Below are positions 50,981-61,498 of a stretch of 64,000 nt of DNA, piece by piece. The position numbers and the translations under genes are program-made. Position 1 is the first letter of the stretch. Each line of letters starts with the position of its first letter. Under the pieces are notes generated by a model, which was not told where the DNA came from, searched no databases, and saw only the letters and a program-made list of their open reading frames with translations. This DNA comes from [Pantoea] beijingensis (GTDB taxonomy: Bacteria; Pseudomonadota; Gammaproteobacteria; Enterobacterales; Enterobacteriaceae): contig NZ_CP071409.1 in NCBI RefSeq assembly GCF_022647505.1, positions 310,001 through 374,000 on the forward strand, in the 5' to 3' direction.

Positions 50981-51267
50981 CTGATTAAAGCGTGCGACTA
51001 AATTATTTCTGCTATCTGGTGTAGCGGTTGTCGTGCGAGAAATAGCGTTTCCGATTGCGGGGTTAGCGCCATGTTGCCGGGCAAGGGGGTGGACCTGTCG
51101 GTTGGCTGGTGGTGGCGCATAGCCGCCTTGGGGCGGCGATTGCTGTTGGTTACCTTGGGCGGAGGCAGCGGATGATGAGCGTGTGTTCGTGCGGAGATTT
51201 TGCTGGGTAACCTGTAGGTTCGAGTACTCACGTTATAGCTACCAGCCGTATTTCTTATACCAGACAT
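50030..51267 (-). pseudogene. Putative type III effector gene interrupted by a frameshift
   Basis: ATG 51267 (MSGIRNTAGSYNVSTRT) has an AAGGTAG ribosome binding site but its frame closes at 50998. The frame of the 316-residue ORF is open from 51232 and reads NLQVTQQNLRTNTRSSSAAS, then AQGNQQQSPPQGG, a Ser/Gln/Asn-rich composition typical of type III secretion N-termini, yet it has no start codon. Joining the two frames by restoring one base between about 51232 and 50998 gives roughly 410 residues. No slippery heptamer is seen. The likeliest readings are a recent inactivating mutation or a sequencing error. The gene interrupts the normally adjacent tsgA and nirB. Confidence 0.65.
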
Positions 51268-51308
51268 TTTTCTACCTTTCTTTATAGCGACAAAAATAAT
51301 CGCGGCAT

Positions 51309-51336
51309 TAAGTGTCTTTATACTGTTAAAGATTCC
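51309..51336 (-). promoter_or_regulatory. Degenerate hrp box
   Basis: On the minus strand the sequence is GGAATC, a 15-base spacer, then ACACTTA. It has one mismatch in each half relative to GGAACC-N15-CCACNNA, with exact spacing. It lies 41 bp upstream of ATG 51267 and points at the effector-like gene. Confidence 0.5.
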
Positions 51337-51473
51337 CCTGATAGATGAAGCCAGTGTGTAAGTAAATGCTAAAGCGTGGATCCGCTTTTATTGTTTTTGC
51401 TTTCATTAGGGTAGGTGCACGCGAAAGGGGGCATTAATGGCGTGGGGAGAGTTCTTGCAGGGGTCTGTATTAA

Positions 51474-51498
51474 AAAAGGAGCCGGAAAGGCTCCTTTA
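51474..51498 (-). terminator. Rho-independent terminator of tsgA
   Basis: The 9-bp stem AAAGGAGCC/GGCTCCTTT (51475-51483 and 51489-51497) is followed on the minus strand by a T-run. It lies 9 bp after the tsgA stop. Confidence 0.85.
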
Positions 51499-51506
51499 AC
51501 ATAGAA

Positions 51507-52688
51507 TTAATGCGTCGCGTGCCCGTGGCTACGGTGTTTGGTCACGAAGCCCAGTAACAGACACATTACGAAAACGACCGCATACAGGCCGTTCGCCGTT
51601 GCCAGTGCGGCATGTGGACCACCGTGTTCAACGATAGGGCTGGTTACGACGAAGGTTAACATCGTGCCAATGGTGCCGCAGGTCAGGATAAAGTTCACCA
51701 GTTTTGGTGAAGATACTTTAGTCTGCAGGGAGCCCAGGGTAATGATGGTGGTATAAATTGCGCTTGAGCTAAAGCCGAGGACCATAATAATCCACTTCAG
51801 CATGGAGGCATCATTGCTGCTGACGAACCAGTACATCAGTACGGTAGCGAAGGCAGCTAGCACCAGCAGAATACGTTGCAGGTCGAAGAAGCGCAGCACA
51901 AAACTGAATATCCACATACCGACCATATAGGCGGTCCAGAAATTACCCACTAACTGGCCGGCGGCAGAGATATCCATCCCCATGGTTTTGGTGGCATATT
52001 CCGGAACCCAGGAGATAAAGCCTAGCTGTCCAAGGATATAGCAGAGTGCGGCGATAGACAGGAACAGTACACCGATGCCCCATTTCTCTTTTTCGACCGG
52101 TTTATTCTCTATCGATTTTTGGCCCAGTACCGGGAATTCTACGGTAAGAGTCAAAATAAAAATGGCGACATAAATCAGACCGATGCAGGCATACACCCAG
52201 AACCATGGCAGATGACGTGCCAGCAGGATACCGGCGATAATGGGGAAAACTGTACCAGCCATACTGAAAAATGAGTCGGTGAACAGCAGGCGAGAACCGC
52301 GCTGGCGCCCTTCATAGAGATGGGTAATCAGGAAGGTACCAATCGACATGGTAATACCACTGACTACGCCCAGCACAAACATGCAGAGTGAAAAAATACT
52401 CAGGCTATGACTGGTCATCAGCCCGGCGATGGCCAGAATCATTAGGACAAAACCGAAGATCAACTGACGCTTCAGTGGCACGATCTCCATCAGCCAGGCA
52501 TTGAGGAATATGGCGATAAGAATGCCCGCGTTGAGAAAGGTAAAGGTATTACTCATTTGTGACACCGGCAGATGGAAGTACTCTGCGATATCGCCCATCA
52601 CCATCCCGGTGACAATGACCAGTGCGCCGGTTAACGCATAGGAGAAAAAGCTGATCCAGGTAAGCCCGATTCGATTACGATTAGTCAT
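51507..52688 (-). CDS. tsgA: Major facilitator superfamily transporter TsgA
   Basis: TsgA is a 12-segment inner-membrane MFS protein of 393 residues, named from a selenium-stimulated gene in Salmonella; its substrate is unknown. It is nearly colinear with E. coli TsgA ([79 protein letters not shown]). It ends with a histidine-rich cytoplasmic tail (HRSHGHATH). It is divergent from ppiA. Confidence 0.95.
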   Translation of the reverse strand: MTNRNRIGLTWISFFSYALTGALVIVTGMVMGDIAEYFHLPVSQMSNTFTFLNAGILIAIFLNAWLMEIVPLKRQLIFGFVLMILAIAGLMTSHSLSIFSLCMFVLGVVSGITMSIGTFLITHLYEGRQRGSRLLFTDSFFSMAGTVFPIIAGILLARHLPWFWVYACIGLIYVAIFILTLTVEFPVLGQKSIENKPVEKEKWGIGVLFLSIAALCYILGQLGFISWVPEYATKTMGMDISAAGQLVGNFWTAYMVGMWIFSFVLRFFDLQRILLVLAAFATVLMYWFVSSNDASMLKWIIMVLGFSSSAIYTTIITLGSLQTKVSSPKLVNFILTCGTIGTMLTFVVTSPIVEHGGPHAALATANGLYAVVFVMCLLLGFVTKHRSHGHATH

Positions 52689-52962
52689 TTTATGGAGACC
52701 TGTGTGTCAATAAGTCCTGCAGCAGAAATTGCAGGGTAAGCGGCCGAATTGTAGAGATAAACGTGACACGATTAAACATATAGTGAAACATGTTTTATTG
52801 ATTTCACTTATAACGTGACACTTATCACTTTTTTCAGCTCTCCGGACCGGCTATTTCCACAAAATCCTGCGTAAATATAGGTAAAACGCTGGCCCTTAGA
52901 TAATGGCATCTCTACAATCAATTTCGATTTTTGAGCTTGTTGCCCCCAGTAAGGAATCTTTC

Positions 52963-53535
52963 ATGTTGAAACGTACTTTGACAGTGGTCGCGACAGTCTT
53001 CGCACTGTCGACATTTTCTGCTTCCGCGTTTGCCGCTAAAGGCGATACGCATGTGCTGCTGACCACTTCAGCTGGCAATATCGAACTTGAACTTGATAAT
53101 CAAAAAGCGCCTGTTTCGGTGAAAAATTTTGTTGATTATGTGAATAGTGGTTTTTATAACAACACCACTTTCCATCGCGTTATCCCGGGTTTTATGGTGC
53201 AGGGTGGTGGCTTTACCAGCGATCTGCAGCAGAAGCCAACCCAAGCGCCGATAAAAAATGAGGCTGACAACGGTCTGCGTAATGTGCGCGGCTCCATCGC
53301 TATGGCGAGAACGGCTGAACAAGACAGTGCTACCAGCCAGTTTTTTATCAACGTTGCAGATAACGCCTTCCTCGATCATGGTCAACGCGATTTCGGTTAT
53401 GCGGTATTCGGTAAAGTGGTGAAAGGAATGGATATCGCCGATAAGATCTCCCAGGTCAAAACAGAGAATGTTGGACCTTACCAGAATGTCCCCAGTAAGC
53501 CGGTAATGATCCTTTCGGCTAAAATTCTGCCCTGA
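52963..53535 (+). CDS. ppiA: Periplasmic peptidyl-prolyl cis-trans isomerase A
   Basis: PpiA is a cyclophilin that catalyses proline isomerisation in the periplasm. ATG 52963 has an AAGGA site and begins the signal peptide [20 protein letters not shown], with cleavage after AFA; an upstream in-frame ATG at 52903 is not used. It has 190 residues, the same as E. coli. Conserved active-site segments are [35 protein letters not shown] and [16 protein letters not shown]. Confidence 0.96.
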   Translation: MLKRTLTVVATVFALSTFSASAFAAKGDTHVLLTTSAGNIELELDNQKAPVSVKNFVDYVNSGFYNNTTFHRVIPGFMVQGGGFTSDLQQKPTQAPIKNEADNGLRNVRGSIAMARTAEQDSATSQFFINVADNAFLDHGQRDFGYAVFGKVVKGMDIADKISQVKTENVGPYQNVPSKPVMILSAKILP

Positions 53536-53801
53536 TAGCGCTGTACAGGCTTATTATTTTGCGGCTCCGTCCTTCGGGGCTGCATCTCCACGCTCTTACC
53601 TGAATTTTCCAACCACCGTCCCTTCTCGCGGGTTCTTGCGCCATCACCGCGTCGATTTAGGGTATATACTTAGCATCTGACCTGACAGCTTATTTCATCA
53701 TCGCACGGATGCCAGGCCGTTCTATCTCCCCGGACCTACAGTGAACGCTGTCTCTCCAGACGCTGGTTGTCAGAAAACCCTTTCACGGTCACGGAGGCAT
53801 A

Positions 53802-53972
53802 ATGAGTAAGAAACTGACCGATAAGCAGAAAGCAGCGCTTTGGCTGCAATATCATAACGCCAATTTTCAGGCCAGCACTCGGCTTGAAGGTTATGAGATC
53901 GAGCGGGTTACGCTATCGCCAACCGAAGTTATTGAGCGTCTGAAGGTATTGAGGAGGCACTATGAGCGCTAA
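53802..53972 (+). CDS. yhfG: Fic antitoxin-like small protein YhfG
   Basis: This 56-residue protein ([20 protein letters not shown]...) is similar to E. coli YhfG. It contains STRLEG, matching the (S/T)xxxE(G/N) inhibitory helix motif by which class I antitoxins block ATP binding in Fic enzymes. A GGAGG site precedes it. It overlaps fic by 11 bp, so the pair is translationally coupled. The 266 bp upstream to ppiA hold no other gene. Confidence 0.88.
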   Translation: MSKKLTDKQKAALWLQYHNANFQASTRLEGYEIERVTLSPTEVIERLKVLRRHYER

Positions 53973-54552
53973 CGCAATGACCGACCGCGATCCTTATCTG
54001 TGGCAGGATATCAAAGTACTGAAGAACCGCTTGCAGATCCGTGAAGCCCATCGCTTGCAGCAGGCTGAACTCGCGTTTACCGCATTACGTGCGGCTACCC
54101 TCGAACTGGGAAGCGATAACCCTGGCCTGCCCCATCTTTGTGCAATTCATCGTGTTCTGTTCCAGGACTTGTATGAATGGGCGGGCGAACTGCGCCATAT
54201 CGATATTTATCTCGACGACACGCCATTCTGCCATTTTGAATATATTGAAAAGGAAGGCAATGCGTTGATGGCGGCACTGGAGGCGGAAAAGGGATTCGAC
54301 GGATTATCACAGAAAGCCTTTATCGAGCGTCTGGCGTATTACTATTGCGAAATTAATATGTTGCACCCCTTTCGCGATGGCAATGGGCGTACCCAGCGTA
54401 TTTTCTTTGAACAGCTGGCGCTGCATGCGGGCTATCTGATTGACTGGACACCGATCGAACGTGAAGTATGGCTTGCTGCAAACCGTGAAGGTGTCAGTGG
54501 TAATCTGCAGGGGCTGATTGATATCTTTAGTAAAGTGGTGAGTGTCGCTTAG
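53962..54552 (+). CDS. fic: Fic domain AMP-transferase
   Basis: Fic proteins transfer AMP from ATP to hydroxyl side chains of target proteins; related bacterial class I Fic toxins modify type II topoisomerases. It has 196 residues. The complete catalytic motif [12 protein letters not shown] lies at 135-146; the flap region contains DDTPFCHF near 85-92. It starts within yhfG behind a GAGGAGG site. The activity is probably held in check by YhfG. It is upstream of pabA, as in E. coli. Confidence 0.93.
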   Translation: MSANAMTDRDPYLWQDIKVLKNRLQIREAHRLQQAELAFTALRAATLELGSDNPGLPHLCAIHRVLFQDLYEWAGELRHIDIYLDDTPFCHFEYIEKEGNALMAALEAEKGFDGLSQKAFIERLAYYYCEINMLHPFRDGNGRTQRIFFEQLALHAGYLIDWTPIEREVWLAANREGVSGNLQGLIDIFSKVVSVA

Positions 54553-54665
54553 CAAATTGGGTAGAATATGCGACTTATTCTTCAGGCGGCAGCATTGACT
54601 GCGTCTGTGCCCGCGATTGCCTGTGCCAGGGTGAGAGTGGCGTATTTACCCGGTCTGGAGCAAGA

Positions 54666-55241
54666 ATGCTGTTACTGATTGATAATTATGACTCGTTTAC
54701 CTGGAACCTTTATCAATATTTTTGTGAATTAGGCAGTACGGTCTGCGTGCGTCGCAATGACAGCATCACTCTTGAAGATATTGAGCAAATGAACCCTGCT
54801 CACTTAGTTATCTCCCCTGGTCCCTGTACACCTGATAAATCGGGTGTTTCTATGGCTGCTATTGCCAAATTTGCCGGTAAGTTACCGATTTTGGGCGTTT
54901 GCCTTGGGCATCAGGCGATTGCACAGACGTTCGGCGCGCGGGTGGTACGTGCGCGCCAGGTTATGCATGGGAAAACGTCAGTGATCGAGCACAATGATAG
55001 CGGCGTATTTGCCGGATTGTCACATCCATTGACGGTGACACGCTACCATTCATTGATTGTTGAAAGAGAAAGTCTACCTCGCGATTTTGAAGTCACCGCC
55101 TGGAGCTTGCGTGAGGGAGAACCGGATGAAATCATGGGGTTTCGCCATAAGCATCTGGCGTTACAGGGGGTTCAATTCCATCCTGAAAGTATTTTGAGCG
55201 AGCAAGGGCACCAGTTGCTGGCCAATTTTCTTACGCTGTAA
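54666..55241 (+). CDS. pabA: Aminodeoxychorismate synthase, glutamine amidotransferase component
   Basis: PabA supplies ammonia from glutamine to PabB for 4-amino-4-deoxychorismate, a folate precursor. It is a class I glutamine amidotransferase of 191 residues, with nucleophile Cys79 in [15 protein letters not shown] and the His/Glu pair in [15 protein letters not shown] site precedes ATG 54666. It follows fic and precedes argD on the same strand. Confidence 0.96.
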   Translation: MLLLIDNYDSFTWNLYQYFCELGSTVCVRRNDSITLEDIEQMNPAHLVISPGPCTPDKSGVSMAAIAKFAGKLPILGVCLGHQAIAQTFGARVVRARQVMHGKTSVIEHNDSGVFAGLSHPLTVTRYHSLIVERESLPRDFEVTAWSLREGEPDEIMGFRHKHLALQGVQFHPESILSEQGHQLLANFLTL

Positions 55242-55352
55242 ATCGCCTCCGAACTACCGACACTGATTAATATATCGATCTGCCTGATGTTATAGGCGGC
55301 GGATAACGTGCTGCTCTCATTTCTCTTTTAGTGATTTTTTATGCGTATTTTT

Positions 55353-55366
55353 TGATTATAATTGCA
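55353..55366. promoter_or_regulatory. Possible ARG box upstream of argD
   Basis: TGATTATAATTGCA matches TGAATWWWWATTCA at 11 of 14 positions in an AT-rich stretch 160 bp before argD. ArgR control of argD would be expected, but the site is imperfect and single. Confidence 0.3.
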
Positions 55367-55377
55367 TATATTGATAC

Positions 55378-55503
55378 TGTGATAACTTCGAGTTGCAGAA
55401 CGCAGACAGCAAGACACCCTCCTGAATACACGCCTCAGAGAAGCGGTCGATATTCGCTATGAAATTCAATGCACAGGCAACTTGAAGTATGACGAGCATA
55501 TAA
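55378..55503. repeat. Dispersed imperfect palindromic repeat (copy 7), pabA-argD gap
   Basis: The left arm is GATAACTTCGAGTTGCAGAA and the right arm GGCAACTTGAAGTATGACGA, both shared with other copies, separated by a diverged centre. It lies directly upstream of argD. Confidence 0.55.
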
Positions 55504-55523
55504 CGTGACATCATGAGAGGTAG

Positions 55524-56747
<1,224 letters not shown>

Positions 56748-56788
56748 CAAGCGGTGTTGCCTGGAATGCCGATACGCAGGCCAACCTC

Positions 56789-56813
56789 AACGGGCAGTTA
56801 CTCTCTGTCCGTT
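56789..56813. terminator. Terminator between argD and yhfK
   Basis: The stem AACGGGCAG/CTGTCCGTT (56789-56797 and 56805-56813) has one wobble pair and is followed by TTGC. It lies between convergent argD and yhfK. Confidence 0.55.
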
Positions 56814-56815
56814 TG

Positions 56816-58891
56816 CTATGATTTCCTCAGCTTCCCAACCAGCCACTTTCCGTGACGTGGGCGCTGGCTCCATGCCAGTGATGAGATAGTATGCATTACG
56901 CTCAGATGACCCAGAATCCGCGAAACATGCCGTTCCATAATGGTTATTGGACCGGTATGCAGATTATTTTGCGCTTCGAGGATATTAGTATCTGACCCCG
57001 GACCGTCATATTCCAGTCGCTGCTGGCATCGCTGCAGCGCGACCTCGCAGGATTGCAAATAGCGCTCGGCTAGTGATGGCGTAAGCATAGTATGTTCACG
57101 AGCCAGGATCGTCATCGCATTAATATGCTCGACGATAAATTGGCTATGCGTCACCCAGAGCTTCATATCAGACAGATACTGAGCATTAAAGGCTGGTTCC
57201 TGCATCGCCTGATTTAATGAGTTATACAACGCGTTATGCGCCTGGTTGACGCGGACGCGCTGGTAGGCCAGTTTCACGCTGTCCTGCTCGTTTCCCAGCA
57301 ACATTCTTAATGCGTCCTGGTCAGCTTCCAGTGCATCGTGGGCGTTTTGTCGCAGCAGGCCGCTTTGCCATTGCGGCCAGAGCCAGATCATGCCGCCGAA
57401 AGCAATCAGACATCCCATGATGGTATCCATCAACCGCGGTAGTAAAAACTGCGCGCCATTCAGCGTTAGCAATTGCAGTGAATAGACGGCGGTGACGGTA
57501 AAACCAATCGTTGCCCAGCCATAAAACTTGCGGATAAACAAATAACTTACCAGTGTGATTGTCAGCATCGCGAGCAGTACCCAACTATCTGCAACCTGCA
57601 AGCGCAGCGTTGCCGCAGCGATAATTAATCCGACTAGCGTACCCAGAGCACGGTGCTGAATGCGTACGCGGGTGGCGCTATAGCCGTTCTGACTGACGAA
57701 CATAATTGTCATCAGAATCCAGTAAGGCTTAGGAATATTGAAAAATAGCGCCAGCGTACTGCCAATCACCAGCATGACGGCGAAACGTGTCGCCGTTCGC
57801 AATGCGGATGAGTTGAGTGAAAGGTAACTTTTCAGTGCCGGGATCAGCGGCAGTCGTCGTTGTCGATCTTCCATTAGATTACGTTGGTAAAGCGGGCGTT
57901 GGGTGCGCAGCACGCGCGCGATGCGACTGAAGTGGTAATAACAAAAATTGCCGACTGGGTTTTCACTGTTCTGTCGTGCGATTTTCTCCAGTGCCTGCAG
58001 CTGCTTATCCATACTAAAGCGCTCGGGTAGCCGATGGTAAAGAATATCATCGGCTAGCGTACGAAGCCGGGCCGCTATCGCCTGTGCATTCCAGCGAATC
58101 ACCGCTTCAGCATGGCTGCGTTCAACCAGTTTTTGCACCTCATCCGGTAGCGACAGGCTGACGGCAATATGCTCCTGCAGATCGAGTGCCACTTGAAATG
58201 CACGCGTCAGTCGCTTATGACTGCTGTGGCGGTTTGCCGCCAGCATATGCATCTGCTGATAGCAGATGGTGATCAGGTCCACCGCTCTCTGCTGTCGTAC
58301 TAACAGAGGTGGTAGTGCTTTTTCAGGGTCGGTGAGCTGTGTTAGCAAGCTATATTTTGCTTCACAGTAGTCGGCCAGTTCACGATAGAGCAGGCTGATC
58401 GTTTCGCGCATTGGTTGCTCTTTCCACAGCCAAAACCAGAACCAGTTAAATGCGCCATACCAGATTGTACCGAGTATATAGAGCAGGGGAGGCTCCCATA
58501 CCGCCATGTGGCCAATAAGGCTGAGCGTAAAAATTCCGGCAATCAAGGACGCGGGGAGAAGCCGTGCATGTAACGGGCTAATTTCTCCGGTCACACCCAG
58601 CAGCATGGCCATAGCAAACAGGATTGCAGGCAAAGGGAGCTGGTGTTGCGTCATCCACTGGATCAGAAAACTACTGAGAGCAAATAAGCCACCGCCGATA
58701 ATCAGCCGCTTAAAAAAGCGTTTGTGTGGCGTATCGAGCCCGGCAATATTGCAGCAGGCGGGGACTAACGAGAAGAGCAGTCCTTTTTGGAGATCGCCAA
58801 GCAGCCAGCCAATGGCCACCGGTAAACACAGCACTAGCGTCTGGCGCAGCGCATAGTTTATTTCAGGGTGATAAATGATTCTCCGCCACAT
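56816..58891 (-). CDS. yhfK: YccS/YhfK-type FUSC family inner-membrane protein
   Basis: This 691-residue membrane protein is of the FUSC/YccS group, distantly related to the PET and AaeB efflux-associated families; its substrate is unknown. It has two clusters of membrane segments (about 15-165 and 365-500), each followed by a long cytoplasmic helical region, typical of the duplicated architecture. The second cluster contains FFNIPKPYWILMTIMFVSQN. The position next to crp matches E. coli yhfK. Confidence 0.92.
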   Translation of the reverse strand: MWRRIIYHPEINYALRQTLVLCLPVAIGWLLGDLQKGLLFSLVPACCNIAGLDTPHKRFFKRLIIGGGLFALSSFLIQWMTQHQLPLPAILFAMAMLLGVTGEISPLHARLLPASLIAGIFTLSLIGHMAVWEPPLLYILGTIWYGAFNWFWFWLWKEQPMRETISLLYRELADYCEAKYSLLTQLTDPEKALPPLLVRQQRAVDLITICYQQMHMLAANRHSSHKRLTRAFQVALDLQEHIAVSLSLPDEVQKLVERSHAEAVIRWNAQAIAARLRTLADDILYHRLPERFSMDKQLQALEKIARQNSENPVGNFCYYHFSRIARVLRTQRPLYQRNLMEDRQRRLPLIPALKSYLSLNSSALRTATRFAVMLVIGSTLALFFNIPKPYWILMTIMFVSQNGYSATRVRIQHRALGTLVGLIIAAATLRLQVADSWVLLAMLTITLVSYLFIRKFYGWATIGFTVTAVYSLQLLTLNGAQFLLPRLMDTIMGCLIAFGGMIWLWPQWQSGLLRQNAHDALEADQDALRMLLGNEQDSVKLAYQRVRVNQAHNALYNSLNQAMQEPAFNAQYLSDMKLWVTHSQFIVEHINAMTILAREHTMLTPSLAERYLQSCEVALQRCQQRLEYDGPGSDTNILEAQNNLHTGPITIMERHVSRILGHLSVMHTISSLAWSQRPRHGKWLVGKLRKS

Positions 58892-58904
58892 CAGGTTATC
58901 GCAA

Positions 58905-58939
58905 TATAAAAAAACGGCGTGATAGCAACATCACGCCGT
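58905..58939 (-). terminator. Rho-independent terminator of crp
   Basis: The perfect 10-bp stem ACGGCGTGAT/ATCACGCCGT (58914-58923 and 58930-58939) is followed on the minus strand by a run of seven T. It lies 14 bp after the crp stop. Confidence 0.9.
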
Positions 58940-58952
58940 GGGTCGGGATGAA

Positions 58953-59585
58953 TTAACGTGTGCCGTATACAACAATCGTTTTGCCGTGTGCGGAAATCAG
59001 GTTTTGATCTTCCAGCATTTTCAGGATACGGCCGACGGTTTCACGCGAGCAGCCGACGATTTGACCAATCTCCTGACGGGTGATTTTGATCTGCATACCG
59101 TCTGGATGCGTCATGGCATCCGGTTGTTTAGCCAGATTGAGCAGCGTTTGCGCAATACGCCCCGTCACGTCAAGGAAAGCTAAATTACCTACTTTTTCTG
59201 AGGTGACCTGCAGGCGACGCGCCATTTGGGAAGAGAGACGCATCAGAATATCAGGATTGACCTGAATCAGCTGACGGAATTTTTTGTAAGAAATTTCAGC
59301 CACTTCACAGGCTGTTTTGGCCCGAACCCAAGCACTACGTTCCTGGCCTTCTTCAAAGAGGCCAAGCTCGCCAATGAAATCGCCCTGGTTGAGATAAGAG
59401 AGGATCATCTCTTTGCCTTCTTCATCCTTAATCAGCACTGCTACAGAGCCCTTCACGATGTAGTAGAGCGTTTCCGCCTTTTCACCTTGGTGAATCAGCG
59501 TACTTTTGGATGGATACTTGTGAATATGGCAATGTGACAGGAACCATTCGAGAGTCGGGTCTGTTTGCGGTTTGCCGAGAACCAT
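58953..59585 (-). CDS. crp: cAMP receptor protein (CRP)
   Basis: CRP is the global cAMP-dependent activator. At 210 residues it is almost identical to E. coli CRP. The cyclic-nucleotide domain carries [20 protein letters not shown] with the cAMP-contacting Arg83-Ser84. The C-terminal helix-turn-helix is [20 protein letters not shown]. It ends in [10 protein letters not shown] as in E. coli. It is divergent from yhfA. Confidence 0.98.
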   Translation of the reverse strand: MVLGKPQTDPTLEWFLSHCHIHKYPSKSTLIHQGEKAETLYYIVKGSVAVLIKDEEGKEMILSYLNQGDFIGELGLFEEGQERSAWVRAKTACEVAEISYKKFRQLIQVNPDILMRLSSQMARRLQVTSEKVGNLAFLDVTGRIAQTLLNLAKQPDAMTHPDGMQIKITRQEIGQIVGCSRETVGRILKMLEDQNLISAHGKTIVVYGTR

Positions 59586-59712
59586 TCGCTGTTATCCTCT
59601 ATTGTAATCGTGCCCTAAATACAGGGAGGGTATTCCCTGCCAGGCGTTGAAATATTCAAGCGTTTTCCTATCAGGAATTTTATCCGGGCATCTGCTCATT
59701 ATGTTGTCCCAC

Positions 59713-59835
59713 TTTCGCCGGACTGATTACCCGTCATACTTCGGACTGCAAGTTTTTGGCTGCGTTGTCTTACATGTGGGTATACCCGCTTACCACCATC
59801 CTGCTACCCGTGCTCTTCAGGGTATATATGAGTTG
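59713..59835. repeat. Dispersed imperfect palindromic repeat (copy 8), crp-yhfA gap
   Basis: CCCGTCATACTTCGGACTGC followed by AAGTTTTTGGCTGCGTTGTC matches the left half of the repeat family; GGGTATACCC and a terminal GGGTATAT are also present. It occupies the middle of the 398-bp crp-yhfA region (59586-59983), which otherwise should hold the two divergent promoters. Confidence 0.55.
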
Positions 59836-59983
59836 GCAAAATATTACAACTTCGTTTGTAGCACAGCTTTCGCTAAGTGTCTCCTGTTGTCTCGCTTCAG
59901 CATGAAGTGAATTGCATAGCGTTGCCGTTTTTTCTTGTAAAGCGTAGTCTGAAGTCAACCGGACGAATCAGGAGATGAATGTT

Positions 59984-60388
59984 ATGCAGGCGCGTGTAAA
60001 GTGGGTAGAAGGGCTGACTTTTTTAGGTGAATCTGCATCCGGGCATCAGGTGCTGATGGATGGTAATTCCGGTGATAAAGCGCCCAGTCCGATGGAGATG
60101 GTATTAATGGCCGCGGGGGGATGCAGTGCAATTGACGTGGTTTCCATCCTGCAAAAAGGGCGCCACGACGTGGCTGACTGTGAAGTGAAATTGACGTCCG
60201 AGCGGCGCGAAGAGGCACCGCGTCTTTTTACCCACATTAATGTGCATTTTATCGTTAGTGGCGCCGGATTGAATGATAAAGCGGTGGCACGCGCGGTCGA
60301 CCTGTCGATAGAAAAATATTGCTCGGTGTCGCTGATGCTGGGTAAAGGTGTAGAGATCACGCACAGCTATGAAGTCATCGAACTGTAA
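59984..60388 (+). CDS. yhfA: OsmC-like family protein YhfA
   Basis: This OsmC/Ohr-fold protein of 134 residues has an unproven role, possibly a thiol-dependent peroxidase or related function. ATG 59984 (MQARVKWVEGLTFLGESASG) matches E. coli and has GGAG at proper spacing; the upstream ATG at 59975 touches the ribosome binding site and is unlikely. The two cysteines expected in the fold appear in AAGGCSAIDV and IEKYCSVSLML. It is divergent from crp and converges on prkB. Confidence 0.95.
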   Translation: MQARVKWVEGLTFLGESASGHQVLMDGNSGDKAPSPMEMVLMAAGGCSAIDVVSILQKGRHDVADCEVKLTSERREEAPRLFTHINVHFIVSGAGLNDKAVARAVDLSIEKYCSVSLMLGKGVEITHSYEVIEL

Positions 60389-60400
60389 TATAGCCCGCAG

Positions 60401-60449
60401 GGCGGATTGCGATCCGCCACTGCAGTGTTCCTGCCAGCCTTGGCTGGCT
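60401..60449. terminator. Tandem hairpins between yhfA and prkB
   Basis: Two perfect stems are present: GGCGGAT/ATCCGCC (60401-60407 and 60412-60418) and GCCAGCC/GGCTGGC (60433-60439 and 60442-60448). They lie between convergent genes and probably end both transcripts; T-tracts are short. Confidence 0.5.
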
Positions 60450-60456
60450 TGACGAG

Positions 60457-61326
60457 TTACTCAATTTTTTTCCCTTCAATCAGACGCTTAACCAGCGGCC
60501 CCATGATCAATTCCATCGCCAGCCCCATCTTGCCTCCCGGTACCACCAGAGTATTAATATGGGAAATGAACGATCCCTGGATCATCGCCAGCAGGTAAGG
60601 GAAATCAATGTCCTCCAGCCCACGGAAATGGATCACCACAAAGCTTTCATCCAACGAGGGAATATCTCGTGCGGCGAAGGGATTTGAGGTATCGACGGTC
60701 GGCACGCGCTGGAAGTTAATGTGGGTTCGTGAAAACTGCGGCGTGATGTAATTGATATAATCTTCCATGGATCGTACGACAGAATCCATTACTGCCTCAC
60801 GCGAATGACCGCGCTCGCTGGTGTCGCGAACCAGTTTCTGGATCCATTCCAGGTTAACGATCGGCACTACGCCCACCAGCAGATCGACTTTCTCCGCCAC
60901 ATTGTGCTGCTGGGTTACCACGCCACCGTGCAGCCCTTCATAGAACAGCACATCAGTGGGTTCCGGTAGCGGTTGCCACGGCGTAAAGGTGCCAGGCACT
61001 TGATTCCACGGCACGGCTTCATCGTACGTGTGCAAATATTTACGTGAGTTACCGCGACCACTGCGGCCATATTCGCTAAAGGTTTCTTCCAGTAGCCCGA
61101 AGTCGTTTGCTTCCGGTCCGAAATAGCTAATATGGCGCCCTAAATCACGAGCTTTACGGATTGCCAGATCCATTTCCGGACGGGTATAGCGATGAAAGCT
61201 ATCACCTTCCAGTTCGGCTGCATGCAAATTAAGCTGCTGGAAGATTTTGCGGAAGGCGAGGCTGGTCGTCGTGGTTCCTGCGCCGCTTGAACCCGTGACC
61301 GCAATAACCGGGTGTCTGGATGACAT
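60457..61326 (-). CDS. prkB: Phosphoribulokinase-like kinase PrkB
   Basis: This probable kinase is of the phosphoribulokinase/uridine kinase family; its physiological substrate in enterobacteria is not known. ATG 61326 (MSSRHPVIAVTGSSGAG) has GGAG at 7 nt and gives 289 residues as in E. coli; the frame runs further upstream to 61728 but overlaps the divergent creatininase gene. The P-loop is GSSGAGTTTTS; GDSFHRYTRPEMD and FFYEGLHGG-type motifs (as FYEGLHGGVV) are conserved. In E. coli yheU follows; here an accessory locus begins. Confidence 0.95.
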   Translation of the reverse strand: MSSRHPVIAVTGSSGAGTTTTSLAFRKIFQQLNLHAAELEGDSFHRYTRPEMDLAIRKARDLGRHISYFGPEANDFGLLEETFSEYGRSGRGNSRKYLHTYDEAVPWNQVPGTFTPWQPLPEPTDVLFYEGLHGGVVTQQHNVAEKVDLLVGVVPIVNLEWIQKLVRDTSERGHSREAVMDSVVRSMEDYINYITPQFSRTHINFQRVPTVDTSNPFAARDIPSLDESFVVIHFRGLEDIDFPYLLAMIQGSFISHINTLVVPGGKMGLAMELIMGPLVKRLIEGKKIE

Positions 61327-61498
61327 AATAGAACTCCCTGAGAAAATTCGGGCGAAGTGCATTGTTATCACGTTTAGCGCAGCAAAGTCATCTCCGTCGC
61401 TTTTTGATGCAAAAAAAGCAACACAGTGCGGCAATTTTGTTGCTTTCATCAGCGCGTTAAATTGGCGAAACTGAGATAAATATTGCAGGAGGTTGCCA

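Noticed and set aside
50998..51267. Programmed -1 frameshifting to make the long effector-like protein
   Set aside because: No X XXY YYZ slippery heptamer is seen in the overlap region; mutation or sequencing error is simpler.
59647..59910. 87-codon open frame in the crp-yhfA gap
   Set aside because: It coincides with a copy of the palindromic repeat and the divergent promoters and shows no protein-like conservation.
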